A stretch of 64,000 nt of DNA, taken from the NCBI GenBank assembly GCA_040765295.1, contig JAXGSB010000001.1, positions 868,001 to 932,000 on the forward strand. The letters are read 5' to 3'. This document shows positions 53,703 through 62,646 of this stretch, piece by piece (position 1 is the stretch's first letter; each line of letters begins with the position of its first letter). Under the pieces are notes generated by a model that worked only from the letters and a program-made list of their open reading frames with translations, did no database searches and was not told where the DNA came from. Source of the DNA: Scatomorpha sp040765295. Its GTDB lineage: Bacteria; Bacillota; Clostridia; Oscillospirales; Oscillospiraceae. The position numbers were made by a program, and so were the translations under genes.

Positions 53703-54341
53703 ATGAAAAATTATCAAAGAGTTAATTACAGAAAATATTATGCACAAGATGAAAATGGAAATTATGTGGAAGTGGATAGAAAGACTTGTTTTGCTTCTGG
53801 CCAAGCACCTACAGAGGACAACCCCTATAAACAGAGATGGTTCTATGATGAAGAGGCTGGATATGTAGTTAGGCTTAGCAGGACTAAAGAAAGTGAAGAT
53901 ATCCATAGAATGAGTAGCACCTCTTTAAAGAGAGAAGAAAGATATCGTAATAGAAAGTTTGCTTGCATATATAAGAACACAAAAAAATGTGATCAAAATT
54001 GTAATTCTTGCATCCATGAAAATACCAGTCGCACAGTTGAACTAGATAAGAATTGGTCTAATGGGAATAGCGAAATGTCTACCTTCTTCACTCCTGCTGA
54101 TGATAGTCAGGATATTATCAGCATTTTACAAGACAAAGAACTAGATAGATTAATTAAAGCTGCATTTGAAAATTTTTCCCCTGAAGACCAACTACTATTT
54201 GATTGTCTTATTAAAAAGGAGGCAAAAAAAGTTATAGCTAATCTTCTAGACATTACTGTTGACGGTGTCAGGTACAGAGAACTACAACTACGTAAAAAGC
54301 TCCTTTCCTATAAGGAATTAAAGAATTTTCTAGAAAAATAA
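53703..54341 (+). CDS. Phage sigma-like/HTH regulator
   Basis: 212 residues with AAGGAGG site. Cys-rich stretch CIYKNTKKCDQNCNSCIHEN in the middle (possible metal site), and a C-terminal sigma-70 region-4-like HTH: LIKAAFENFSPEDQLLFDCLI then NLLDITVDGVRYRELQLRKKL. Similar proteins occur in the early regions of Firmicutes phages and conjugative elements. It may direct or assist late or early transcription. Confidence 0.6.
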   Translation: MKNYQRVNYRKYYAQDENGNYVEVDRKTCFASGQAPTEDNPYKQRWFYDEEAGYVVRLSRTKESEDIHRMSSTSLKREERYRNRKFACIYKNTKKCDQNCNSCIHENTSRTVELDKNWSNGNSEMSTFFTPADDSQDIISILQDKELDRLIKAAFENFSPEDQLLFDCLIKKEAKKVIANLLDITVDGVRYRELQLRKKLLSYKELKNFLEK

Positions 54342-54346
54342 AAAAA

Positions 54347-54395
54347 CTACTACGGATTTTGCCCTTTGATGTCCTTTAGATATTGAAGGGCAAAA
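54347..54395 (+). ncRNA. Repeated phage RNA element, copy 1 (possible DUF2800-associated motif)
   Basis: A conserved ACTACGGATTTTG (54349-54361) is followed by a 10-bp stem TTTTGCCCTT (54357-54366) / AAGGGCAAAA (54386-54395) whose loop contains TGTCCTTTAGATA. The same box and loop recur at 58452-58503 with a different stem. It lies just upstream of the operon containing the DUF2800 gene. Confidence 0.55.
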
Positions 54396-54420
54396 AACTT
54401 ATGAAAGGAGCAAATCAAAA

Positions 54421-54753
54421 ATGAGTAAAATGAATGAACTATCTCAAACTGTCGATGAATTGAAAACTGCAGCCAACCTTCTTCTTTCTGCTGCTGATTC
54501 TCTTTTAGATTTATTTTCTGGAACTGGTAGTACATCAAAAGAAGATAAAGATGATACAAAACAAGAGCCAGCAAAAGAAGAAAAACTAACCTTGGAATCG
54601 GTTAGAGCTATCCTAGCAGAAAAATCTCGTAGTGGTTATACAGATGAAATCAGGGCCTTATTAGAAAAGCATGGTGCTAATAAGCTAAGTGAAATTGACC
54701 CTAAAAAGTACAAGGCACTAATCGAAGAAGTGAAGGTGTTAGGAAATGGGTAA
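54421..54753 (+). CDS. Phage early-region protein, unknown
   Basis: 110 residues with GAAAGGAG site. N-terminal coiled-coil/helical segment (LSQTVDELKTAANLLLSAADSLLDLF), acidic linker, and a C-terminal small helical domain (LESVRAILAEKSRSGYTDEIRALLEKHGANKLSEIDPKKYKALIEEV) found in many Firmicutes phage replication operons; databases often label it misleadingly as rRNA biogenesis-like. It overlaps the next gene by 8 bases. Confidence 0.55.
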   Translation: MSKMNELSQTVDELKTAANLLLSAADSLLDLFSGTGSTSKEDKDDTKQEPAKEEKLTLESVRAILAEKSRSGYTDEIRALLEKHGANKLSEIDPKKYKALIEEVKVLGNG

Positions 54754-55861
54754 GCATGCTCTCCTCTCTCCTTCTTCAAGTCACCGTTGGCTAAACTGCC
54801 CTCCGTCATTAAGACTTAGCCAAAATTATGATGACACAACCAGCTCTTATGCTGAAGAAGGAACTGAGGCCCATCTTTTAGGTGAGTACAAGTTGAAAAC
54901 TTTACTTGGTAAAAAGGAAATGGATCCTACTGCCAACCTTAAGTACTACAACCAAGAGATGGAAGAATGTGCAGAAAACTATGCAAACTATATCCTAGAA
55001 CTTTACGAAGCTGAAAAGGCTAAGCACTCTGACCCACTTATTCTAATAGAACAAAGGCTAGATTACTCTAAATATGCTGATGGTGGATTTGGTACGGGTG
55101 ACTGCATAATCGTTTCAGATGAAACCCTACAAGTAGTGGATTATAAGCATGGGGTTGGTGTCCTCGTTGATGCTGATGATAATTCACAGATGAAACTATA
55201 TGGACTTGGTGCCTTAGAGCTTTTTGATGGCATCTATGACATTAAAACTGTGGCCATGACTATCTACCAGCCAAGAAGAAACAATATCAGCACTTTCACT
55301 CTCTCTAAAGACGAACTTTACAAATGGGCTCAAGAAGTATTAAAGCCCGCCGCTAAAACAGCTCTTGAGGGAAAAGGTGAATTTAAATGTGGTGACTGGT
55401 GTACCTTCTGTAAAGCAAAACATGAATGTCGAGCCAGAGCCCAGTGCAATCTTGAACTAGCTAAATATGACTTCAAGCTTCCACCTCTACTTGAAGATGA
55501 GGATATTGAAGATATTCTCTCTAAAGTTGATGAACTTGTATCCTGGGCATCAAATATTAAAGACCATGCACTGACTGCTGCCCTACAAGGAAAGGAATGG
55601 CGAGGTTTTAAGCTAGTCGAAGGAAGAAGTAACAGACGTTATATCAATGAAGAAGAAGTTATAAAAGTAGTAAAAAACAACGGCTATGATCCTTATGTTC
55701 AAAAAATAAAGGGAATAACAGCCATGGAAAAAACTCTAGGCAAGGCTAGGTTCTCAGAAATTCTAGCTGACCTAGTTGAAAAGCCAAAAGGTAAACCTAC
55801 TCTCGTTCCTGAGAGTGACAAACGACCAGCTATTAATACAGCTGTAGACGATTTTAAATAA
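54746..55861 (+). CDS. DUF2800 phage nuclease (Cas4-like)
   Basis: 371 residues. Starts MGKHALLSPSSSHRWLNCPPS, the DUF2800 signature. PD-(D/E)XK core: GTGDCIIV near 115 and VVDYKHG near 130. A Cys cluster (CGDWCTFCKAKHEC, near 214-227) suits a 4Fe-4S cluster as in Cas4/AddB nucleases. It probably processes ends during phage recombination or replication together with the DUF2815 protein. Confidence 0.82.
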   Translation: MGKHALLSPSSSHRWLNCPPSLRLSQNYDDTTSSYAEEGTEAHLLGEYKLKTLLGKKEMDPTANLKYYNQEMEECAENYANYILELYEAEKAKHSDPLILIEQRLDYSKYADGGFGTGDCIIVSDETLQVVDYKHGVGVLVDADDNSQMKLYGLGALELFDGIYDIKTVAMTIYQPRRNNISTFTLSKDELYKWAQEVLKPAAKTALEGKGEFKCGDWCTFCKAKHECRARAQCNLELAKYDFKLPPLLEDEDIEDILSKVDELVSWASNIKDHALTAALQGKEWRGFKLVEGRSNRRYINEEEVIKVVKNNGYDPYVQKIKGITAMEKTLGKARFSEILADLVEKPKGKPTLVPESDKRPAINTAVDDFK

Positions 55862-55880
55862 ATTTTAGGAGGAAAATTTT

Positions 55881-56444
55881 ATGAGTAAAAATACTAATCC
55901 AATGAAAGTTATAACAGGTCCAGAAACAAGATGGTCTTATGCAAATGTGTGGGAAGCTAGATCTATAAATGGTGGTACACCTAAATTTTCTGTATCACTA
56001 ATTATCCCAAAGTCAGATACTAGAACCCTAGACAAAATTAAAGCGGCAATTGAGGCTGCTTATAAAGAAGGTGAAGCCAAGCTAAAAGGTAACGGTAGAA
56101 GTGTTCCAGCCCTTTCTGCAATTAAAACTCCTCTTAGGGATGGAGATTTAGAAAGACCAGATGATGAAGCTTATGCAGACTCTTATTTTGTTAATGCTAA
56201 TTCAGCAACTGCTCCAGGAATTGTGGATGCTAACCTTGACCCTATCCTTGAACGTTCAGAAGTCTATAGTGGGGTCTATGGCAGAGCCAGCATCAACTTC
56301 TATGCCTTCAATAGCAATGGAAATAAGGGAATTGCCTGTGGCCTAAATAACCTACAGAAAATAAAAGACGGGGAATCTCTAGGAGGTAAATCTAGAGCTG
56401 AGGATGATTTTGCTACAAGCGTGGATGATGATTTCCTTTCATAA
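55881..56444 (+). CDS. DUF2815 phage protein, probable ssDNA-binding protein
   Basis: 187 residues. VITGPETRWSYANVWEARSINGG and SLIIPKSDTRTLDKIKAAI are characteristic of DUF2815, which always sits between DUF2800 and the DNA polymerase in such phages. It has an acidic C-terminus (EDDFATSVDDDFLS) as in ssDNA-binding proteins that recruit partners. The binding role is inferred from that tail and location. Confidence 0.75.
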   Translation: MSKNTNPMKVITGPETRWSYANVWEARSINGGTPKFSVSLIIPKSDTRTLDKIKAAIEAAYKEGEAKLKGNGRSVPALSAIKTPLRDGDLERPDDEAYADSYFVNANSATAPGIVDANLDPILERSEVYSGVYGRASINFYAFNSNGNKGIACGLNNLQKIKDGESLGGKSRAEDDFATSVDDDFLS

Positions 56445-56451
56445 AAACTAT

Positions 56452-56477
56452 GGGCAGCAGGTATATCCTAGCTGCCC
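56452..56477 (+). other. Hairpin ahead of DNA polymerase gene
   Basis: GGGCAGC (56452-56458) pairs with GCTGCCC (56471-56477), with an AGG/CCT extension. TATTTCTT follows. It lies in the short gap before the polymerase and may be a partial terminator or a relative of the repeated RNA elements (shares GGGCAG). Confidence 0.45.
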
Positions 56478-56504
56478 TATTTCTTATACAGAAAGGAGAA
56501 TTCA

Positions 56505-58445
56505 ATGAAAACATTAGAAATAGATATAGAAACTTTTTCATCCATAAATCTTGCTAGGGCTGGAGTTTATAAATACAGCCAAGCAGAAGATTTTGAGGTC
56601 ATGCTCTTTGCTTATTCTATAAATGGAGGCCAAGTAGAAATTATTGATCTAGCTTTAGGCGATGAATTGCCTAGGGAGGTACTTCATGGCCTTACTGATA
56701 AGAGAGTTACTAAGTGGGCCTTCAATGCAAACTTTGAAAGAATCTGTCTCTCTAGATTTTTAGGATTTCCTACTGGTAAATATCTAGACCCTTCTTCCTG
56801 GAGATGCTCTATGGTTTGGTCTGCTTATATGGGGCTACCCCTTTCTCTTGAAGGTGTAGGATCAGTTTTAGGGCTGGAAAAACAAAAACTAAAAGAAGGA
56901 AAAGATTTAATCCGATATTTTTGTACTCCCTGTAAACCCACTAAAGCTAATGGCAAAAGAATGAGAAATTACCCTTACCATGACTTAGATAAATGGTCTA
57001 GCTTTAAAGAATATAACAAACGAGATGTGGAAACTGAACTTGAAATTCAAAGGAAACTGGCAAACTTTCCTGTTCCAGATACTGTCTGGCAAGAATATCA
57101 TTTGGATCAGGAAATCAATGATAGGGGTGTTCTTCTTGATTTAGAATTCATTAAAAATGCCATTGATATTGATGACCACTTTCGAGGTAACTTGATGAGT
57201 GAATTAAAATCTATTACTGAACTTGAAAATCCTAATTCTGTCCATCAACTAAGAGCTTGGCTTTTAGATCAAGGGCTAGAGACAGATAGTTTAGGAAAAA
57301 ATGTAGTTTCCGAATTACTAGAAACTGCTGATGGGGATATTGCAAAGGTCCTAATACTGAGACAGCAAATAGCTAAATCCTCCATTAGAAAGTATCAAAC
57401 CATGGAAAATGCTATAGGATCTGATAACCGTGCTAGAGGAATGTTTCAATTTTATGGTGCTAATAGAACTGGTCGTTTTGCAGGCAGGATCCTCCAGCCA
57501 CAGAACCTACCAAGAAATAGTATGCCTGACCTAGCAGAGGCTAGAGATTTAGTTTTAAAAAAAGATATCCAAGCTTTAGATATGCTTTATGATTCTGTTC
57601 CAGAAGTTTTATCCGAGCTTATCCGCACATCTTTTATTCCAAAAGCTAATCACAAACTTATAGTTGCTGACTTCTCTTCTATTGAAAGAGTTGTTCTAGC
57701 TTGGCTAGCAGATGAAAACTGGGTCCTAGAAGCTTATAACAGGAAGGAAGATTTATACACTGCTACTGCCAGTCACATGTTTGATGTTCCAATTGAAAAT
57801 ATAGATAAAAGAGGTCCTCTAAGACAAAAAGGAAAGGTTGCAGATTTAGCCTGTGGTTATGGTGGCTCAGTTGGAGCCCTTAAAGCTATGGGTGCTCTCG
57901 ATATGGGACTTAATGAAGGAGAACTAAAACCTCTTGTTGATTCTTGGAGATCAGCAAATCCTAATATTGTCGATTTTTGGTGGGCAGTTGATAGGGCTGC
58001 TATGAAGGCAGTCATGGAAAGGACCAGCACTTCTACTCATGGTATAGATTTTACCTATAAAAGTGGGATGCTTTTTATTAGTCTTCCCTCTGGTCGTAAA
58101 CTCTCCTATGTAAAACCTAAAATGGGACTTAATCAATTTGGGTCTCCCTGTGTTACCTATGAAGGTTTAGGAACTACAAAAAAATGGGAAAGAATAAATT
58201 CTTATGGCCCAAAATTTGTAGAGAATATAGTCCAAGCCCTAAGTCGTGATCTTCTTATGTTTTCTATGGAAAATTTAAGACATCTTTCTATTGTTATGCA
58301 TATTCACGATGAGATTGTAATTGAAGCTGAAAAACACATGACGGTTGACGAAATATGCAAGATTATGAGTAAGTCTCCACCTTGGGCAGGAAACTTAAAA
58401 CTTAGAGCTGATGGCTTTGACGGAAACTTTTATAAAAAAGATTGA
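56505..58445 (+). CDS. Family A DNA polymerase with 3'-5' exonuclease
   Basis: 646 residues. The N-terminal exonuclease has the Asp-x-Glu of motif I (EIDIETFS, residues 5-8). Polymerase motif A is VADFSSIERVVLAWLADE (about 387-404), motif B is RQKGKVADLACGYGG (about 440-454) and motif C is HIHDEIVIEA (about 598). It is shorter than Pol I because it lacks the 5' nuclease. It replicates the phage-like element. Confidence 0.9.
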   Translation: MKTLEIDIETFSSINLARAGVYKYSQAEDFEVMLFAYSINGGQVEIIDLALGDELPREVLHGLTDKRVTKWAFNANFERICLSRFLGFPTGKYLDPSSWRCSMVWSAYMGLPLSLEGVGSVLGLEKQKLKEGKDLIRYFCTPCKPTKANGKRMRNYPYHDLDKWSSFKEYNKRDVETELEIQRKLANFPVPDTVWQEYHLDQEINDRGVLLDLEFIKNAIDIDDHFRGNLMSELKSITELENPNSVHQLRAWLLDQGLETDSLGKNVVSELLETADGDIAKVLILRQQIAKSSIRKYQTMENAIGSDNRARGMFQFYGANRTGRFAGRILQPQNLPRNSMPDLAEARDLVLKKDIQALDMLYDSVPEVLSELIRTSFIPKANHKLIVADFSSIERVVLAWLADENWVLEAYNRKEDLYTATASHMFDVPIENIDKRGPLRQKGKVADLACGYGGSVGALKAMGALDMGLNEGELKPLVDSWRSANPNIVDFWWAVDRAAMKAVMERTSTSTHGIDFTYKSGMLFISLPSGRKLSYVKPKMGLNQFGSPCVTYEGLGTTKKWERINSYGPKFVENIVQALSRDLLMFSMENLRHLSIVMHIHDEIVIEAEKHMTVDEICKIMSKSPPWAGNLKLRADGFDGNFYKKD

Positions 58446-58451
58446 AAAAAC

Positions 58452-58503
58452 ACTACGGATTTTGGCAGGTGTTGTCCTTTAGATAATGAGGGCAGTACCT
58501 GCC
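58452..58503 (+). ncRNA. Repeated phage RNA element, copy 2
   Basis: ACTACGGATTTTG (58452-58464) is identical to copy 1. The stem is GGCAGGT (58464-58470) / ACCTGCC (58497-58503), and the loop holds TGTCCTTTAGATAATGAGGGCA. The stem sequence differs from copy 1 but pairing is kept, evidence for an RNA structure. It lies ahead of the zinc-finger protein gene. Confidence 0.55.
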
Positions 58504-58527
58504 TATTAAATTTTGGAGGTGTTTTTT

Positions 58528-58737
58528 ATGTTTTATGTAAAGGAAAAAGTTAGTCCAAATCTTGATGTAACTGTAGAAATTCACGATGATAACGTCTTTT
58601 GCACTTGTCCTGAATGTGGCTGTGAAGTTGAAATAGATCTTGCCCAGCTTTTCAGCGATGGAGAAGGTGACCTTTATGGCACTTCTGTATTTTGTCGTGA
58701 TTGTAGTAAGGCTAAATTAGAAGCTTTAAGAAAGTAA
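58528..58737 (+). CDS. Small zinc-ribbon-like phage protein
   Basis: 69 residues from ATG 58528 with TTGGAGGTG ahead (a TTG at 58513 falls inside the ribosome site). Two CxxC pairs (CTCPECGC and CRDC) form a zinc ribbon around an acidic patch. DNA- or protein-binding role likely; no family recognised. Confidence 0.6.
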   Translation: MFYVKEKVSPNLDVTVEIHDDNVFCTCPECGCEVEIDLAQLFSDGEGDLYGTSVFCRDCSKAKLEALRK

Positions 58738-58751
58738 AGGAGGCAGTTTAG

Positions 58752-59546
58752 ATGAAACTTGAAGTTTATAAAAATAATGAATTTGGTTCTATCCGTACTG
58801 CTCTTATTAATGAACAGATTTATTTTGTAGGAAAAGATGTAGCTGAAAGTCTAGGCTACTCCAATACTAAGGATGCCCTTTTAACCCATGTTGATAAGGA
58901 AGATAAGACGATACTTCAAAGGTCGCAAAACACGACCTTTGATATTCCAAACAGAGGCTTAACAATAATTAATGAATCTGGCCTATATAGTCTTATTCTT
59001 TCCAGTAAGATGCCAAAGGCTAAAGAATTTAAACGTTGGGTAACCAGCGAGGTCCTCCCTTCTATTCGTAAACATGGCTTATATGCAACAGATCAACTTC
59101 TTAACAATCCAGATCTTGCTATAGCTGCTTTTACAGCTCTCAAAGAAGAAAGAGAAAAAAGAAAGGCACTGGAGGCTAGAGTTGCCATTCAAAATCAGCA
59201 AATTGTAGAGATGAAACCTAAAGCTTCCTACTATGACCTAGTACTTCAATGTAAAGACCTAGTGGCTATCTCTGTAATTGCCAAGGACTATGGTTGGAGT
59301 GCTAAAAGAATGAACCGCCATCTAAAAGAGAAGGGAGTTCAGTTCAGACAAGGTTCCATCTGGCTTTTATATCAGAAATATGCAGAACAAGGATATACAA
59401 GTACAAAAACGCATTCTTATAAAGGAAAAGATGGTTCTGACCGTACAAGGCCACATACCTACTGGACACAAAAAGGCAGACTCTTTATCTATAGCCTTTT
59501 AAAGGCGGATGGTATTTTACCAACTATTGAAAAGGAGGATGCCTAA
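58752..59546 (+). CDS. Phage antirepressor with BRO-N and KilA-C domains
   Basis: 264 residues. BRO-N domain at about 1-115 (FVGKDVAESLGYSNTKDALLTHVDKEDK ... EFKRWVTSEVLPSIRKHG) and ANT/KilAC domain at about 150-260 (LVAISVIAKDYGWSAKRMNRHLKEKGVQFRQG). Typical of Rha/AntA-type antirepressors that counter repressors or control phage gene switches. It ends overlapping the next start. Confidence 0.85.
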   Translation: MKLEVYKNNEFGSIRTALINEQIYFVGKDVAESLGYSNTKDALLTHVDKEDKTILQRSQNTTFDIPNRGLTIINESGLYSLILSSKMPKAKEFKRWVTSEVLPSIRKHGLYATDQLLNNPDLAIAAFTALKEEREKRKALEARVAIQNQQIVEMKPKASYYDLVLQCKDLVAISVIAKDYGWSAKRMNRHLKEKGVQFRQGSIWLLYQKYAEQGYTSTKTHSYKGKDGSDRTRPHTYWTQKGRLFIYSLLKADGILPTIEKEDA

Positions 59547-59941
59547 TGACAATAAGTAAATTCAATGCTGAGGGATATTACGATCCAACTCCCTATAAAG
59601 CTTTAAAGAAAAAGTATATGCCTTTAGTTTATATAGCTTCCCCCTTCTCTGGTGATGTTGAAATCAATGTTGAAAGAGCTAAGAGATATTGTAGGTTTGC
59701 TATTAATAAAGGCTTTATACCCTTAGCTCCTCACCTTCATTATCCCAGGTTTCTGGATGATGAAGATATCCAGGAAAGAGAACTAGGCCTTCATATTGCC
59801 TTAATTTTACTTGGAAAGTGCGAAGAACTCTGGGTCTTTGGAGAAATCTCTCAAGGCATGGTTGATGAAATAGCTAAAGCTGAAAGAAGAAATATGCCTA
59901 TAAAATATTTTAATACTTCTTGTGAGGAGGTACCTAAATGA
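59546..59941 (+). CDS. DUF4406 protein, nucleoside 2-deoxyribosyltransferase-like
   Basis: 131 residues. PLVYIASPFSGDVEINVERAKRYCRFAINKGFIPLAPHLHYP and ELWVFGEISQGMVDEIAKAERR carry the nucleotide-processing (deoxyribosyltransferase) fold signature. It may alter nucleotide pools or modify nucleotides during phage growth. It overlaps the primase gene by 4 bases. Confidence 0.75.
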   Translation: MTISKFNAEGYYDPTPYKALKKKYMPLVYIASPFSGDVEINVERAKRYCRFAINKGFIPLAPHLHYPRFLDDEDIQERELGLHIALILLGKCEELWVFGEISQGMVDEIAKAERRNMPIKYFNTSCEEVPK

Positions 59942-62184
59942 TTAATTTTACTCTTTATGTATCAAGCACTTTAGGCAATCTCTCAAACTGTCTATATCCT
60001 AGGAAGATTTTAATAAGAGATGAAACTTCAATGCTTGATGCTATTAAATATGACCATGTATCAGCAGAGTTTAAAAACAACTATAGGAGCTCAGCAAATT
60101 TCATAAAGGCAGATAATGCTGTCCTTGATTGTGATAATGATCATTCTGAAGATCCAAATGAATGGGTTGATGTAGATGACGTAGCTAATACCTTTCAAGA
60201 TATCCCTTTTATAGCTGCCTACAGTAGAAATCATATGAAGCAAAAAGGAAATAAGAGTCCTAGACCAAGGTTTCACATTTACTTCATGATTGAAGAAATA
60301 AAAGACTCAAATAAATATGCAGAAATTAAACAAAAAATAGCTGCTGCCTTTCCCTTCTTTGATAATAATGCTCTAGATAGTGCAAGGTTCATTTTTGGAA
60401 CAAGCTCTCCAAAGATAAAAATATTTGACGGTAATAGAAACCTAGAAGATTTCCTAGCTGCTGCAAGCTTTGAAGACTGGGATAATGCCAGTGGAGAAAT
60501 TGAAGAAGGATCCAGAAATACAACCATGTCCAGATATGCAGGCAGGGTTATAGTCCGCCTAGGTAATACTGACCAAGCCCATGCTCTCTTTTTAAAAGAA
60601 GCAGATAAATGTAACCCTCCTTTGGATCAGGAAGAACTAGATCTTATTTGGAATAGTGCTGTTGCCTTTGGTAAAAGAGTATCCTCTCAAGATGATTATA
60701 TTCCACCAGAAGATTATGACGGTGAGGTGCTTTTAAAACCTTATGATTTCTCAGATGTTGGCCAGGCTATTGTCTTATCTTCTGAATATAAAGAAGTTCT
60801 TAGATACTCTCCTGCTACTGACTTTCTAGTTTATAACGGAAGTTACTGGGAGGAATCAAAGCCAAAAGCTCAAGCTGTGGCTCAAGAACTTACTGCTAGG
60901 CAACTTAAAGAAGCAGAAATAGAATTGAACAATTCTTTAAACCAAATGTCTGATAGCGGTGCTTTAGACATGGTCATGGAAAAAGGACCTAAAAAGGCAG
61001 CTAAGGACTTTGAAGAAAATCAAGATGAAGCTTTTAAAAGATATGAAGCTGCTATGGCTTATAAAAAGTATGTAATAACTAGAAGAGATTCAAAGAAGAT
61101 TTCATCGGCTTTAAAAGAGGCTCAGCCAATGCTTGAAATTTTACCTAAGGAGCTCGATGTTGATGGTTTCCTACTAAACACACCTACTGCCACCTTTGAT
61201 CTTAAGGAAGGTCTCAGTTCAAAATCGGAACCTAGTTATTCTCATTTTATAACCAAACAAACTGCTGTCACTCCCAATGATAAAGGTATGGATAAGTGGC
61301 TTGAAGCTTTAGATGTGTTTTTCTTAAATGATCAGGAGTTAATTGAATATGTCCAAAGGATAGTAGGTCTTGCCGCCATAGGAAAAGTTTATGTTGAAGC
61401 TTTAATCATAGCCTACGGTGAAGGTCGTAATGGTAAATCTACTTTCTGGAACGCCATCGCCAGGGTTCTAGGGTCCTATAGTGGCAGTATTTCAGCCGAC
61501 ATTTTAACCGTTGGTTGTAGAAGAAATGTAAAGCCTGAGCTAGCTGAAGCCAAAGGTAAAAGACTTCTTATTGCTGCAGAACTTGAGGAAGGAATGAGGC
61601 TTAATACTTCAAATATCAAACAGCTTTGTTCTACTGATGAAATTACTGCAGAAAAGAAATACAAGGATCCATTTAAATATATACCAACTCATACCCTGGT
61701 CCTTTACACTAATCATCTTCCTAAGGTAGGTGCCATTGATGATGGAACTTGGAGAAGGTTAATTGTTATACCTTTTGAAGCCAAAATACAAGAAAACAAT
61801 GACATCAAAAATTATACTGATTTTCTTATAAAGAATTCAGGTGGAGCAATCCTAAGCTGGATTATTGAGGGTGCTAAAAAAATCATAGATGACGACTACA
61901 AACTTAATACACCTAAAAAGGTCCAGGATGCCATTGATCTATATAAGGAAAACAATAACTGGCTCCAGCACTTTCTAGAAGAATGTTGTGAAATTGATTC
62001 TTCCTATACTGAAAAATCAGGAAAAGTTTATGACGAGTACCGAGCCTTCTGTCTTAGGTTGGGTGAGTTTACTAGATCCACTACTGATTTCTATACAGCT
62101 CTTGAATCAGAAAACTTTGAAAGAAGAAGAACTAATAAAGGAGTAATGATTAGAGGTTTAAGACTAAAATCAGAATTCCTATAA
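59938..62184 (+). CDS. Phage/plasmid primase-helicase, D5/P4 type
   Basis: 748 residues. The N-terminal primase-polymerase-like part has the acidic motif VLDCDND near 60 and KSPRPRFHIYF. The D5 N-terminal linker follows around residues 270-440. The SF3 helicase has Walker A GEGRNGKSTFW (about 494-504), LLIAAELEEG (Walker B) and YTNHLPKVGAIDDGTWRR (motif C with Arg finger). It initiates phage replication. The following 162-bp gap carries a long inverted repeat. Confidence 0.88.
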   Translation: MINFTLYVSSTLGNLSNCLYPRKILIRDETSMLDAIKYDHVSAEFKNNYRSSANFIKADNAVLDCDNDHSEDPNEWVDVDDVANTFQDIPFIAAYSRNHMKQKGNKSPRPRFHIYFMIEEIKDSNKYAEIKQKIAAAFPFFDNNALDSARFIFGTSSPKIKIFDGNRNLEDFLAAASFEDWDNASGEIEEGSRNTTMSRYAGRVIVRLGNTDQAHALFLKEADKCNPPLDQEELDLIWNSAVAFGKRVSSQDDYIPPEDYDGEVLLKPYDFSDVGQAIVLSSEYKEVLRYSPATDFLVYNGSYWEESKPKAQAVAQELTARQLKEAEIELNNSLNQMSDSGALDMVMEKGPKKAAKDFEENQDEAFKRYEAAMAYKKYVITRRDSKKISSALKEAQPMLEILPKELDVDGFLLNTPTATFDLKEGLSSKSEPSYSHFITKQTAVTPNDKGMDKWLEALDVFFLNDQELIEYVQRIVGLAAIGKVYVEALIIAYGEGRNGKSTFWNAIARVLGSYSGSISADILTVGCRRNVKPELAEAKGKRLLIAAELEEGMRLNTSNIKQLCSTDEITAEKKYKDPFKYIPTHTLVLYTNHLPKVGAIDDGTWRRLIVIPFEAKIQENNDIKNYTDFLIKNSGGAILSWIIEGAKKIIDDDYKLNTPKKVQDAIDLYKENNNWLQHFLEECCEIDSSYTEKSGKVYDEYRAFCLRLGEFTRSTTDFYTALESENFERRRTNKGVMIRGLRLKSEFL

Positions 62185-62200
62185 GCTGTTTTTATTAAAA

Positions 62201-62304
62201 AGTGTAGGTCAGTGAACCTCTCTATTCAAACTTTTTTATATATAAGAAAATATAAATTTAATAATATATATAAGTTATATAGACAAGCTACACAGACCTA
62301 CACT
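62201..62304. repeat. Inverted repeat flanking an AT-rich core: candidate phage replication origin
   Basis: AGTGTAGGTCAGTG (62201-62214) and CACAGACCTACACT (62291-62304) are inverted copies with one mismatch. Between them are 76 bases, almost all A/T. Position just downstream of the D5 primase-helicase gene suggests an origin. A cis-acting RNA structure is the alternative. Confidence 0.4.
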
Positions 62305-62355
62305 ACCCCCACAAAACACTGATGAAATAAAGACTTTAATAAAAAGGTGATAACT

Positions 62356-62646
62356 ATGTACGAGAAAACATTGGAACAAAAACTTGTAAATGAAGCAAAA
62401 AACAATAAAGGCCTCTGCCTCAAGTTATCCTGTCCTGGTTTTGCAGGAATGCCTGATAGGCTTCTACTCTTTTCAAAAGGCAGGATTGCATTTGTTGAGG
62501 TAAAAAGAAAAGGCCAAGTACCAAGACCACTTCAATTATCTAGGCATAGACTTTTAAAGAAGTTAGGTTTTAAGGTTTTTGTCCTAGATGACAAAGAACA
62601 GATAAAAGAAATAATTGAAAATATCCTAGGAGGTGATGCCAGATGA
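62356..62646 (+). CDS. VRR-NUC domain nuclease
   Basis: 96 residues from ATG 62356, preceded by AAGGTGAT (an in-frame GTG at 62347 is part of that site). LKLSCPGFAGMPDRLLLFSKGRIAFVEVKRKGQVPRPLQLSRHRLLKKLG is the VRR-NUC core with the PD...(E)VK active site (Asp, Glu-Val-Lys) and the R-P-x-Q motif. It acts on structured DNA ends in phage replication. ATGA overlap with the SNF2 gene. Confidence 0.85.
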   Translation: MYEKTLEQKLVNEAKNNKGLCLKLSCPGFAGMPDRLLLFSKGRIAFVEVKRKGQVPRPLQLSRHRLLKKLGFKVFVLDDKEQIKEIIENILGGDAR

